From: Amorphophallus konjac | Taxonomy: Eukaryota; Streptophyta; Magnoliopsida; Alismatales; Araceae | DNA length: 64,000 nt | Assembly (NCBI GenBank): GCA_022559845.1 | Contig: CM040118.1 | Coordinates: 445,344,053 to 445,408,052, forward strand | Reading direction: 5' to 3' | In this document: piece after piece, positions 10,457 through 21,192 of the stretch | How the letters are laid out: every line of letters begins with the position of its first letter | How positions within the stretch are numbered: position 1 is the first letter of the stretch | Program-made: the position numbers and the translations under genes | Notes under the pieces: generated by a model | What the model saw: only the letters and a program-made list of their open reading frames with translations | What the model was told of the DNA's origin: nothing | The model's database searches: none

Positions 10457-12757
10457 GGAAAGCGTCGGACCCAGATCTCATGGCTCCAGGTCCGGGCAGT
10501 GTACATCGCATTGCCGGACTTCTAGCGATAGCGGCTGGTGGCCATGGGGTTCGACGAGTTCCTCGGCGTGGAGGTGACGAGGCTCGACACCGTACTCCTC
10601 TACGCCCTACATGACTGGTGAGACCCGGTGAGCCGCACATTCCTCTTCCCGTGGGGCCACATGGTCCAGACATTGGAGGACGTCGCGCGCATCACCGGCT
10701 TGCGCGTGCACGGGACACCGGTCAGCGGGAGGACGCTGACAGACTATAGAGAGCTGGCCCAGAGACTGCTAGGCCTGGACCTATTGAGGCTGGAGCGTCT
10801 GTCGACGGCCCTGCGGAGAGTGACGCTGTAGGAGAGCCTCGGCTTGCCGGGAGTAGGGATTGCGACAAGGGAGCTCCCGGAGGAGCACCTGGGATGGCTA
10901 GTGGACCGAGCACGACCGCGAGTAGCAGCTACACCGGGACCAGAGGTGGACATCATCCTGAGGAGGTTCCTGATGCTACTCTTCGGGAGGCTGTTGTTCG
11001 CCACCTGGGCGGACAATATGAGCTGCCGACTGCTGCCCCTACTGGAGGAGGTGGACCGGATTGGAGATTACATGTGGGGAGTGGCAGTCCTAGCCTTCCT
11101 CTTCGACACCCTGAGCTCGACCAACCGGCGCACGATGCTCGGCAGGTTCTCCCCACTGCTCCAGGTACGACTTAGATCTCTAAAATGATTATGCAATTGC
11201 TATAAATTCTATTAAATGCTATATGCTGACTCTTTGATGTAATGCGATGTAGGTGTGTGCGTATGTGCACCTCCCCGGGCTGGGGAGAGGAGAGGAGACG
11301 TACCCGGATCGACTGCCTATCGCGAGATGGTGGATGGCACCCCGGGAGGTGGGATCCCTGCGTCGCCAGGTCCGGGCGATTCAGGATGACCTTGACACAC
11401 TTCCCTATGCTTCGGTAAGATCCTGAACTTGAGCTTTGTGTAAATGCAACTATATGCTTATATGCTGATGCAATTGTCTACTTGACAGGTCCGGTGGACG
11501 CCCTACCAGGGAGAGGGGCACGAGGGCCAGCCGTGGGTGGTGGCGGCTCTGGCTTACCCGGGGAGGGACATCTGGCTCCACTGCATGAACGTGGTGGAGC
11601 CTTACCGACTGGTGATGAGGACCATCGGGGTCCACCAGGCGGAGGTTGACTTCCAGGCGCCCGAGAAGTCGGAGGAGCGCGTCAGGCGGCAGACACTTGG
11701 CCTGGCGACAGAGACTGACTGGACCGTCAGAGCAGTGGAGCAGATCCGCGACTGGATGGGGCTTGGGCAAGTGGTACGCGCCTGAGCAGAGAGCGAGGAG
11801 GCCTACCTGACGGCCTACGCCAGGCGCTACGGAGACTAGGTCTTTCGTGGCACTCGACGACCGGTACGACTCTAACCCTATGCGTTTTAGTATGCCTTAT
11901 GATTACGATGCACTGACACTTGACTTCTATACGCAGCTCGACCCCCAGGGGCAGATAGCCAAGCTCCAGGGCCTCCTCCACTCCACCGTCCAGCAGCGGG
12001 ACGAGCTCCGACACGCGCTGGACCTCTTGGTGAGTTTCACTGAACCTTAGACTTAATTGTGCATATGCTTATGACATTAACTAACCTGGAGTTCTAAATG
12101 CAGCGAGCCGAGGGGACCCAGCGTCAGGGAGCTGACGTACCTTCTTCCTCTTCCCAGCCATCGGCGGACCGTGCCGAGCGGGACGCGGAGTTCGCCAGGA
12201 TGGTGACACGGGCCGAGGAGGCCGAGGCGGCACTCGCCTAGAGGGTGAGTAAACACTTGCACTTTCCTATTTGATTATGATTATGAAATTCAACTAACTG
12301 ACTATGATGCATGCACATGTAGACGACTGAGCTGGCGGTGGCCCTGAGTGAGATTACCCGACTGAGGGAGGAGATGGAGCGCAGTCGCACAGCAGTCCCG
12401 ACAGAGTTGGTGCTTCTCCGTGCGGAGCTGGAGCGCAATCGGGCCGAGGCAGTGTCGGTAGACTGCTACCGAGTTGAGGCGGAGCGCTCTCACGCGGAAG
12501 CGGAGCGGGCTCTGATAGAGGCAGCCGAGCTGAGAGGAGAGGTGCGGGCGTACGAGAGGATGAGTCGGAGGCCAGAGAGCAGCGGGGCCCCGAGTGTCTC
12601 ACACAGCTTCTTCACTAGCTCCTTCGGCCATCGGAGGAATGAGGAGGAGGAGCATCGGCGACGCCGGCGAGAGGAGGCGAGCTCAGCGATGGCCCCACCA
12701 TCGAAGAGGCACGAGGGCTCAGGAGAGAGTGGCGGCCCAGGGGAGGGTCAGGCCTGA
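10457..12757 (+). pseudogene. PMD1 (element A) exons 2-7: MAIN-like plant mobile domain protein with coiled-coil tail
   Basis: Exons inferred from GT/AG sites and alignment to element B: 10457-11164, 11253-11414, 11489-11863, 11937-12029, 12104-12244, 12323-12757, all phase 0. Exon 2 holds the PMD signature PWGHMVQTLEDVARITGL; exon 4 holds the second conserved block, WLHCMNVVEPYRLVMRTIGV, like the family's VE..RVMRQFG motif. Exons 5-7 encode a Glu/Arg-rich coiled coil (LREEMERSR, LRAELERNRAEA) and a basic, Ser-rich tail. In Arabidopsis the PMD proteins MAIN and MAIL1 are nuclear and act in silencing and gene expression. This copy is broken: TAG at 10523 and 10529, TGA near 11783, TAG near 11836 and 12239. 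The gene is antisense to pol. The family call is firm; any function for the element is inference. Confidence 0.8.
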
Positions 12758-13466
12758 TGTACCTTTTAGCACACATGTACTTTTGTTATGATATTATGAT
12801 ATGGCATGTTTTGATTTCTTATTTTGATTTGCAAAAATGTGTGCATGCTGACGCTGACCGACTGACAACGAATCCTAAACTGACATGGGAGAGTGAGAGA
12901 GAGACGGAGAGACTCGAGTAGAATTAGTGCAAAGAAACGGGAGACCAAGGTAGCAGAGAGAGAGACGATCCCCCAAATGGCCGCTCCATGGGCTAGACGG
13001 TCCAGAAGTAGGCCGCAGAGGGTTATCCTGCCACGAGCTCAACGACGGTCCTAAACGGTCCCCCTTAGACCACGTAGGAAGTAAAGACGGTCCTACGTTG
13101 ACCGTTGGAACTGGGAGACGGTCTTGCAGAGACCGTTTAGGCTGCCAGAAAGATGAACTGAGTAGAAAGTATAGAAACGGTCCTTTGAGGACCGCTACTA
13201 TCCTCCAGCGGCCTCACGATAGACGGCAAATTAGAAAACCCGGGTAGCTTCGATCGGGACTCTCTTGGAGAGTCCCAAACCGTGGGGAAGGGATCCTAAT
13301 CCGTGATAAAGCCTATCCTAACCCATTTTGGTGCTATCCTACCTCAATCCTAGTGGGATTAGGCCAAGTGTTTGGGCTCTATAAGTAAGGGGCACCTTAA
13401 ACACGTTTCTCACACAACGCCCCTCTTCTAGGTCTTGAAAACCTTGCTAAACCTCCCCAACTCATC
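12758..13466. other. PMD1-PMD2 intergenic region of element A, with palindrome array A3
   Basis: No ORF of note. The PMD1 3' end (12758-12900) is AT-rich. About 12998-13200 has five palindromes of the ACGGTC type. About 13376-13385 reads CTCTATAAGT, a plausible TATA box some 85 bp before the PMD2 ATG (13467), so the array lies just upstream of the PMD2 promoter. Confidence 0.6.
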
Positions 13467-14908
13467 ATGAAGAGGGCCCTTGAAGGAAGCTCTATGGGTG
13501 GGGGCACTTATAACGGGCCAAAGCCGGCTAGGAAGGAGCATGGGGTGCCGCAAAGGTTGACCGCCATCCCCGGGCATCTGAGCTCCAGCCTTTTGAGAGA
13601 GGTAAGCTAAAGCAACTTTTCTTTTATCTCACTCAATTTCTTTTAAAAGTGCTTATTATTCTTTCTCTTTCTTTTCTCCTTTCATCACCTCAGCTCCTTC
13701 CCGGCCCAAGGCGTTACTCCACCTTGAAGTGGATGTCTCCCATGATCCGTGAGCTCCCTATAACAGTGATATCCATTTTAAGGGCCTGGCACTTGCACCC
13801 TCTTTTAATTCTAGCCAAAAACTACCCCAAGCTTTCACTGGACTGGCACAGCATCACAGCTTTAGTAGAAGTATGGCATCCCTAAATGCATACCTTTATC
13901 TTCCCTTATTTTGAGGCCACCATTCTATTAGAGGAGGTAGAGACTTATCTATCCCTTCCTAGATCTAAAGTTGGTGAGGAAGACTTAGTTTGTCATACGG
14001 TTGCCCCTTTAGATCCTACCCTCATTCCAGGGGAGTTCCTTCCTAGTGCTAAGGACATCCGCACCATGATTGGCCCACACCACATCCATTTGCTACCCCT
14101 GAGCTAGTGGGTCATAGACCATTGTAAGAACAAGTGTGGGTAGGATGAAGCCATAGCTAAAGCTGTTTCCATCTGCCTATGCAGTGCCATACTCTTCCCC
14201 TCTGCCGACCATGTCCTGGACATTCCCAACCTTAGCACCATTAGGGGACTGTGGCAGGGTCTTTCCATTTCTCAGGTCATTCTTGCTTACCTTTACGAGG
14301 GTCTTAGCTCAGCCGCCCTAGGGGGCCCACTCTTTGGCTCTATGATCCTTCTTGAGTGCTGGATGGGGGTCAGGCTGAAGTTCATACCTAGCGAGGATAT
14401 CACTTCTGTCAGTCGTATCTTTGAGAGCCATCCACTATTCTTCATTGGTGGCGATTTTAGGTTTTCTTAGTAGGTGGAGTGTACTGCAGACAAGAAAACT
14501 AGGGATGAATGGTGCCTCTACATCAACACTCTGCCCCTGGACCGGTTCGTGATGCGCCCATCCTTCCTCCACGGCACCACCCTCAGGCTTCCTAGGAAGC
14601 TTAGGCTTGATTTGAGGCATGTGGGAGACACCACCTTGGCGATGTACAGCCCCCAGAGGTGCTTTCTACATGTTGGGCTTTCCCGGATAATAGTTCCATT
14701 GCTACCCCACATTCCTGCACTACAGGTGAGAAGGCTCGGGACAGAGGAGGATGAGCAGGCGGTCTGGAGCGCGCTGATCATGTGGGAGGTTAGCAGGGTA
14801 CGTACCCTACCAGCAGAGGTGACAGAGCTTCAGGAGGAGTACCAGGCCTATGTGAGAGAGTTACGTGAGATTCGACCTCACGGGGATGCCCAACTGAGGA
14901 TTGAGTGA
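13467..14908 (+). pseudogene. PMD2 (element A): DUF7745/PMD-like protein, broken
   Basis: Exon 1 (13467-13601, 45 codons) ends at GAG^GTAAGC; exon 2 starts at 13694 after a CCTCAG acceptor and runs to the stop at 14908. The protein aligns with PMD2 of element B along its length: LDWHSITALVEVWHP, LFPSADHVLDIPNLSTIRGL, ILAYLYEGLSSAALGGPLFG, then a C-terminal block (DEWCLYINTLPLDRF; SRIIVPLLPHIPALQVRRLG). This architecture resembles the plant DUF7745 family, a PMD relative often found near Ty3 elements; I name it from memory. In-frame stops break it (TAA near 13883; TAG near 14105, 14143 and 14468). An AATAAA lies about 60 bp after the stop (near 14969). The gene is antisense to pol. Confidence 0.7.
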
Positions 14909-15049
14909 TTTTTATCATTTATGATGTGTAGAGACCCATGGATTGATCTTGATTTGCTTGGTTTTTAAATAAAGGAATGGAATGCTTTGATTGAGAGAGA
15001 TTGGCCTTTTCTTTTGTGCATTTGTGCGGATTGAGGTGGTTCTCTGGAA

Positions 15050-15390
15050 GGAAGCTGTCTATAAGAGACCGCTAAATGAGTTAGATGGTCATCCTGTGAC
15101 CGTAGAATTAAGCAAAAACGGCCTCAGCTAGACCGCTCAGCAGACGGATGATAGAAGTTCAGAACAAGGGCCCACGCGGTCTATCGAGGGACCGTTTAGA
15201 CACCTAGAACGGCCGCTCATGGACCGTTTTAAGAACAACCAGTCATATTCAGACAGCAAAAAATTGGGCGCAAGGAAAAGCCAGTTGGCTGGTAAAGCGT
15301 GATAAAGGCAACCTTCTGGAGGCTGTTCAAAAGGATGGAACGGTCACACTGTGACCGCCTGAGAGATTGAAACGGTTGCCTAGAGATCGC
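15050..15390. repeat. Palindrome array A4
   Basis: About seven copies of the 6-7-6 palindrome, several with one-arm changes (ACGGCC, GCGGTC, ATGGTC). They lie downstream of both PMD genes and upstream (plus sense) of the hairpin at 15470. Confidence 0.8.
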
Positions 15391-15469
15391 TTACCTGTAG
15401 ATGCCAGAATTACTTGTAGACCTGTCCATGCACACATACTTAGACAAAAAATAGGTTAGATTTGTTTTA

Positions 15470-15538
15470 GGCTTAACCCCTTGTCCGTAGCAAGTTTGGG
15501 AATGACCAATCCTTGATTTTTGGTCAAGGGGGTAAGCC
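15470..15538. other. Long imperfect hairpin, conserved in element B
   Basis: GGCTTAACCCCTTG (15470-15483) pairs with CAAGGGGGTAAGCC (15525-15538) with one mismatch, around a 41-nt loop. Element B has the equivalent hairpin at 54822-54890 with changed but still complementary arms (CTTGGCCCCTTG / CAAGGGGCCAAG). Confidence 0.65.
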
Positions 15539-15609
15539 TTATTAAATAGGCAAAATGAATAACACATGAAAAATGCAATGCATGCCATGAAATGCAGGGG
15601 ACTATGTGA

Positions 15610-15895
15610 TGATTTTTGAAAACATTTTTTTAAGTTTTGGAAGATATTTGATTTTTTTGACTTTTAGAAATATCTAATTTTTTTTGGATTTTTGAAATAT
15701 CCTCATCATCATTTTTTTTAGATTTTTGAAATATCTTATTTTTTGGATTTTTTTGAAATATCTTATTTTTTTTTGGATTTTTGAAATATCTTATTTTTTT
15801 AGAATTTTTAAATATCTGATTTTTTGGAATTTTTAAATATCTTATTTTTTGGATTTTTGAAATATCTGATTTTTTTTATTTTTTTTATTTTGAAC
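15610..15895. repeat. T-rich tandem array (GGATTTTTGAAATATCTTATTTTT)
   Basis: About eight degenerate units of roughly 25-30 bp. Similar T-rich, GAAATAT-containing arrays occur at the same map position in element B (about 56005-56095) and C (about 60300-60475). Confidence 0.75.
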
Positions 15896-16677
15896 TAATT
15901 CAGACCCGGCGACGAGAGACCCATATATCTCATTAGGGGCTTCTCCCGTACAACGTGCATTGTGGGTGACCATCCATGGCCAGGGTCCAGTTTCACTTAA
16001 CGGTGCCTGTGCTAAGGCCATACCTGGTGTTAGATCCAATCCTTGGGAATTAAAAAAAGAATTTGAAAGGAAAGCCGGGGATAGATATAGAGGTTCTTAG
16101 GGCTTGAGTTCTTCTCATGACAACCCCTTTTCAAGAGATTCGGTCTGTTGCGTCGGGGCTTTATGTCCGTCATCGAATCTTCATCCGCTCTAGGCACGCG
16201 TACGACCGGGCTCTTGACGTCCCGCGGGGAAACTATACTGCCACTCTTGCCATGCCTAGTTTCATTCTTTGGGAGCAGTTAGACTTTTGATCTTCGAGCT
16301 TTTGAGTGAGCTTTTAGCTTTTGCCTTGATTTTTGCCCATTTTCTTTTCTTTTCCATTTTCTTTCTTTTCTTTCGTGATTGCTTCATGCAGAATCAGGTC
16401 ATAATAGACTGCCCCTATTTGAGACCTCTTTCGAATCAGGGTGTCTAGATTGGTTCTCGCTCCCTTATTCACCACTTGCCCCTTCATTCAGCCGAAAAGA
16501 GGGAAAAGAAGAAGGACCTTCACTTTTCCAAATATGGCCAAAGGAGAAACGGTGTCACGTTAAAAGAGGAAAGCCCCAACCCCGAAGGTCATGTAGTGTG
16601 TGAGTGTTGTGCTAGGGATCTCCCTTCATGATCAAGGAAAGGAACGCCTCACCACCGGGCCTTATGCTAGCTCGACT

Positions 16678-17992
16678 CTAATGAAAAAAACGTATGAGGT
16701 ACAGCCCATTCCACGGGTGAGATAATTCTTCGCCCTCCGTGTTAATTAGACGGTACGCGTTCCCAGGATAGACTTCTTTTATCACGAACGGACCCTCCCA
16801 ATTGGGTTGCAGCTTAGACCTAGGACCTCCTGGTCGAATAAATTTACGCTTTAAAACCACATTTCCCACTTGAAATTTTCTTTCAATGACCTTCTTTTGA
16901 AAATGACGTGAGACTCGCTTTTGGTAAACGGAGACATGATTGGCCGCATTGAGCCTCTTCTCGTCCAAGAGTTCCAGCTGGACTAGCAACGCCTCTCGAC
17001 GTTCATCGAGATTAAGTTCTTTGTCTAGCTACACTCTTAGGGAAGGGATCAAAATCTCATATGGGAGTACCGCATCCATCCCATAAGTGAGAGCAAAAGG
17101 AGTTTGCCCTGTGGGAGTACGGACGGAGGTGCGATAAGCCCATAGAGCTTCTATTAATTTATCGGCTCAATTAGCCAATTTATGCGACTCGCATGTTTTC
17201 TTGATGATTTTAAGAAGAGTCTTGTTGGTGGCCTCGGCTTGGCCGTTGCCTTGGAGATAGTATAGTGATGAATGATGCAATGAAATGTTGAATTTCTTAT
17301 AGAGGTCCTGAAGTTCTTGTGATACGAATTGAGATCCATTGTCGGTGACGATGTCACTTGGCACTCCAAATCGTGAAATGATGTTCTTGAGGATGAAGTG
17401 GCAAACTGTGGTTGCTTTGATTTCCGCGTATGCTTCGGCTTCGACCCACTTGGTGAAATACTCTGTAGCAGTGAGGATGAAAGATTTCTGTTTGATTTAG
17501 GAATTTGGATCACCTAGTGGGCCTACAATATCAAAAGCCCACATGGAGAATGGCCAAGGAGTAGAAAGAGGATGGAGAGATGAAGTAGGAGTGAATTTTG
17601 TCGGCATGGAGTTGGCATTGGAGACACCTACGGACATAGGTGGAACAATCCTCCTCTAAGGTTGGCCAGTAATAGCCCTACCTAAGAATCTTCTTTGCGA
17701 AGGCCTGACCATTGACATGCCCTCCACATTCACTTGAGTGAGCTACTTCAACAACTTTCCAAGCCTCATCATCGTCCAGACACCTCATAAGAACTCCATT
17801 AAGAGCACGTCTATACAATTCTCCCGCAATAATTGTGTGTCTGGAGGTGACTCTTCTTATGGCCTTGCGCTGCTCGGCGTTGCCTAATTCTGGGAATGAC
17901 CCATCCCTACAATATTGCTCGATTTCATGATACCAAGGCAATTCCTCCTCTTCTAAGATCTCCTCAAGCTCAGTTAAAGACACTTCCTTCAA
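16678..17992 (-). pseudogene. Integrase of element A
   Basis: It would insert the cDNA into the genome. The N-terminal zinc-binding H2C2 module is visible (HSSECGGH ... CLQCQ), then the core with TDNGSQF and NGQAEATNKT (DDE residues), then the C-terminal PGGPRSKLQPNWEGPFVI block common to Tat integrases. It ends at NGLYLIRFFH with a stop at 16678. It is broken by stops (for example near 17168 and 17678) and frameshifts between 17513 and 17678. It is homologous to element B 56094-56770. Confidence 0.88.
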
Positions 17993-17998
17993 ATCTTC

Positions 17999-18880
17999 CT
18001 ACTCAGCCTTCTCTACAGATTTCCTAAGGTTATCAAACCAGGGATCCTGAAGGGAAGGACCGTCTAACCGCTGGACCACGATGGTCTCAGTGGAGCGGCT
18101 GAGGGGGAAGGAAAGGGAAGAAGCAAGCGATGCTAGTGCATCGGCAAGAATATTCTGTGATCGAGGGGTGTGAATGTAAATCAGCTTGCGGAATTGCTTA
18201 GCCAAGAGTGTGACCAAATCTTGATAAGGTTTAAGCTTAGGGTCACGGGTGTGATAGGTAGAGAAAACCTAGCGCAGCACCAGCTAAGAATCTCCTACAG
18301 TGTTCAAGTATCGCGTGCCTAGAATGTAGGCGTGCTTCAACCCAACAAGGAGAGCCTCATACTCGGCTATGTTATTGGTAGCTGGAAAAGAGAGCTGATA
18401 TGCAATGGGAATAGTCACTCCCTCTGGAGTGAGGAAGACGGCGCCGATCCCTCGGCCCTGAGAATTGAGTGCACCATCAAAGTGCAGTGACCAGAACGGG
18501 TGATGAGTGAGCACATCCAGGTGTTCATCAGGGAACTCATCCTGGATAGAATCTTTACAAGAGATAGGTAAGTAAGCAAGATGTTCAACAATAGCATATC
18601 CCTTGATTACTTTCTGAACGACGAAGGTAATACTGAATTGAGAGAGAAAGCTCTGCCAGCGAGCCAACCTACTAGAAAGGACGGGTTTCTCTAGAAGATA
18701 GCGAATTGGATCCATTCTAGAGATCAACTTAACCTCATGGGCAAGAAAATAGTGTTTCAATTTCTGGGCTACCCAAACTAAGGTTGCGCAGGTCTTCTCC
18801 ATGGTCGTATACTTAGCTTCTACAAGATTTAACAACCTAAAGAGGTAATAGGCTGCCCTTTCCTTCCCTTCGTCATCCAC
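17999..18880 (-). pseudogene. RNase H and archaeal-type RNase H of element A
   Basis: The first part (18880 down to about 18480) is the gypsy RNase H and connection region (YTTMEKTCATLVWVAQKLKH). The second starts LHFDGALNSQGRGIGAVFLT and continues NNIAEYEALLVGLKHA and HTPRSQNILADALASLAS. The second is an independent RNase H of the type restricted to Tat elements. One stop at about 18284 interrupts it. Confidence 0.88.
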
Positions 18881-18995
18881 TTGTGCCAGGATAGCTCCTA
18901 GGGAGTCCTCAATAATAGAAGTGTATAAAATCAGGGGTTTACTAGGAATAGGGGGCTACAAAATCGGGGGATTATACAGATAAACCTTCAGATCC

Positions 18996-20819
18996 TCATA
19001 GGCCATTTGACTTGTTCATTCCATCAAATTTAGCTCCCACCTTCAATAGCTCATAGAATGGGTGGCATCTTTTTGAATGTTGAGATATAAACCTTTGAAT
19101 GAACTGCAAGCACCCAATCAAACCTCGAAGCTCAGTGATGTTCTTCGGTGGCGGCATGTCCATAATGGCCTTTGCCTTGTTCGGATCAATTTGAATCCCC
19201 CGCTTACTAACTATGAACCCTAGTAACTTCCCTGATGATACTCCAAACACACATTTCTTCATATTCATTTTCAGTTTATACTCCCTAGCCCTTTGCAACA
19301 CCTTGGCCAGGATAGCAGTGTGCTCTTCTTTTGACCTTGATTTCACCAGGATGTCATCCACATACGCCTCCATGTAAATGTGCATCATGTCATGGAAGAT
19401 TGCCATCATTGCCCGTTGGTATGTGGCACCTGCATTCTTCAGTCCAAATGGCATGACTACGTAACAGTAGGTGCCCCAGAGCATGGTGAATGAGATCTTT
19501 TCTTGATCCTCCGGAGCTAGACAAATTTGGTGATACCCTGAATATCCATCCATAAATGAGAGAGCTTCGTACCCGGCCGTGTTATCTACCAACACGTCGA
19601 TATGAGGAAGTGGGAAATCGTCTTTAGGACATGCCTTATTTAAGTCCCTAAAATCGATGTAAATTCATATTTTTCCATCATTTTTCATCATCGGGACTAT
19701 ATTTGCCACCCATTGTGGATATAAAACAACCCTAATAAACTTGGCCTTTTGCAATTTGTCCACTTCTTCTTTTATCCTTAAGGCCATATGGGGGTGGAAT
19801 CTCCTTGACTTTTGCTTAACGGGCACTATCCCTAGTTTAAGTACAAGTCTGTGTTCCACCAGGGCGGGGTCAAGGCCCGACATGTCCTCGTAGGACCAGG
19901 CGAATGAATGGCTATACTCCCTCAGTACCTTGGCTAACTCCTCTTCAACCTGAGGAGGGAGATTAGCAGAGATAATTATGAGCCTGAGATCCTCTTCTCT
20001 TCCAAGATTAATTTCTTTTGTGGGTTCATCCGCTACCGATGATGGTTCATCAAATCTCTTCAATTCTTGTGCGTACAAATCGGCAGTGTCATCCACGTCG
20101 CTATCCTCATAATCGATCGGGTCTTTCTCATCTATGATCTCATAAACACCTAATCCATCATCGCTCCATACCCTGTCTAGCTCCTCATCATCCTCCAGGA
20201 TGATGGCTGTCTCTACAAACTCAGGGCATCTAAGGAGGGCGTGGTAACGCTGAGCAAGATCCTGTAGGAACCTATCAGGGATGGCTTTAGAGTAACGCAT
20301 CACTAGACGCGTAGCAAGCGTGGAAGGGTTGGAGACACTGGAACAAGACCCTACTTCACTAGACCCAATCGACTCTACTTTTCTAAACTCAACAAGCCCT
20401 ACATCTAACCTAGGGGATAGGAAATCTACGGAAAGGGAAACAGGGGCCTCGTGCCCCTGGGAAAAGGACTGACAAAACATAGCATAATCCTCCACCGAAA
20501 TCTCCGTTTTAAAATTGGCATTTTTTTTGGAGACTGGTGGAGACCATACAACAAGATGGATTAGAGGGGGGAGGAGGAGGAGGAAGTTGAAGAGGGAAGA
20601 GAGACGGAAAAAGAACATCAAAGAACAGATCGGATGAAGAAAACCACATAGTTGACAAATCGACAGGTGGGCAGTGCCCACATGAGCATGGCACAAACAA
20701 TACCTTCGTTGGCATCTCCATAAAAAATGGAGCAAACATGATAGGGGGTGAGCGGGGTATGAACTCCAGCTCTTGGAAAAGGGAAGCAAGGCAGGAAGGA
20801 GACCAAGAAAAGGCAACAA
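18996..20819 (-). pseudogene. Reverse transcriptase of element A
   Basis: Copies element RNA into DNA. Visible are EYSHSFAWSYEDMSGLDP upstream, then the fingers and palm, DFRDLNKACPKDDFPLPHID (about 19640-19590), MPFGLKNAGATYQRAM, and catalytic YVDD (EAYVDDILVKS, near 19355). A TGA at 19665-19667 sits where the family has Arg (GKIRI), as expected from CGA to TGA. The C-terminal edge loses frame near 19000. Confidence 0.9.
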
Positions 20820-21159
20820 GGGAGCTCCCCTCTTCTCGCGGCCTTCGGTAAGCTGGCTCTACTGGTGTGTACTCCATAAGCCGCATCTCCGGTTTTCTCA
20901 AATCTTCTTCTTCATAGAATAATTTTTCAAAACTATCACAGAAATCTTCCATATCACCTATCGACCCCTTTAGTGGCGGCGGCAGGTCAGCAACAGTACA
21001 AGCAGCATCATTTCTCATGCCAGAACAAGGCGGCGTCTTCAGGGTACCTGGCTGCAATGGGCCCTTCACAAAATCCTGATGGTAATCCCATGTCAGTAGT
21101 CCTGAATCTCCCAGAATTGATAATGCGGACTCCTGATACTCGAGGCCTCTTCTATTCAT
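20509..21159 (-). pseudogene. Protease-RT linker of element A
   Basis: An open segment after the protease-containing ORF. It holds FVKGPLQPG-type and MEYTPVEPAYRRP stretches, then loses frame near 20540 where the RT ORF takes over. It looks like the variable linker of Tat polyproteins; I see no separate enzyme in it. Confidence 0.55.
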
Positions 21160-21192
21160 TTTTCTGCCCCTTGGGACGGGCTTAGTCCGCCC

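Larger units (their letters stand above)
14909..16677. other. Spacer between PMD2 and integrase in element A
   Basis: No gene. From left to right: the PMD2 3' end with AATAAA; palindrome array A4 (15050-15390); a long hairpin (15470-15538); a T-rich repeat array (15610-15890); then a block (about 15900-16600) that recurs in B (55380-55900) and C (60480-61130). The shared parts include a CATACGACC-like stretch followed by CGGGGACTTTGCC-type sequence, and, in C, GACTGCCCCTATTTGAGA. The block is conserved across all three Tat copies, yet all frames are closed. Confidence 0.65.
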
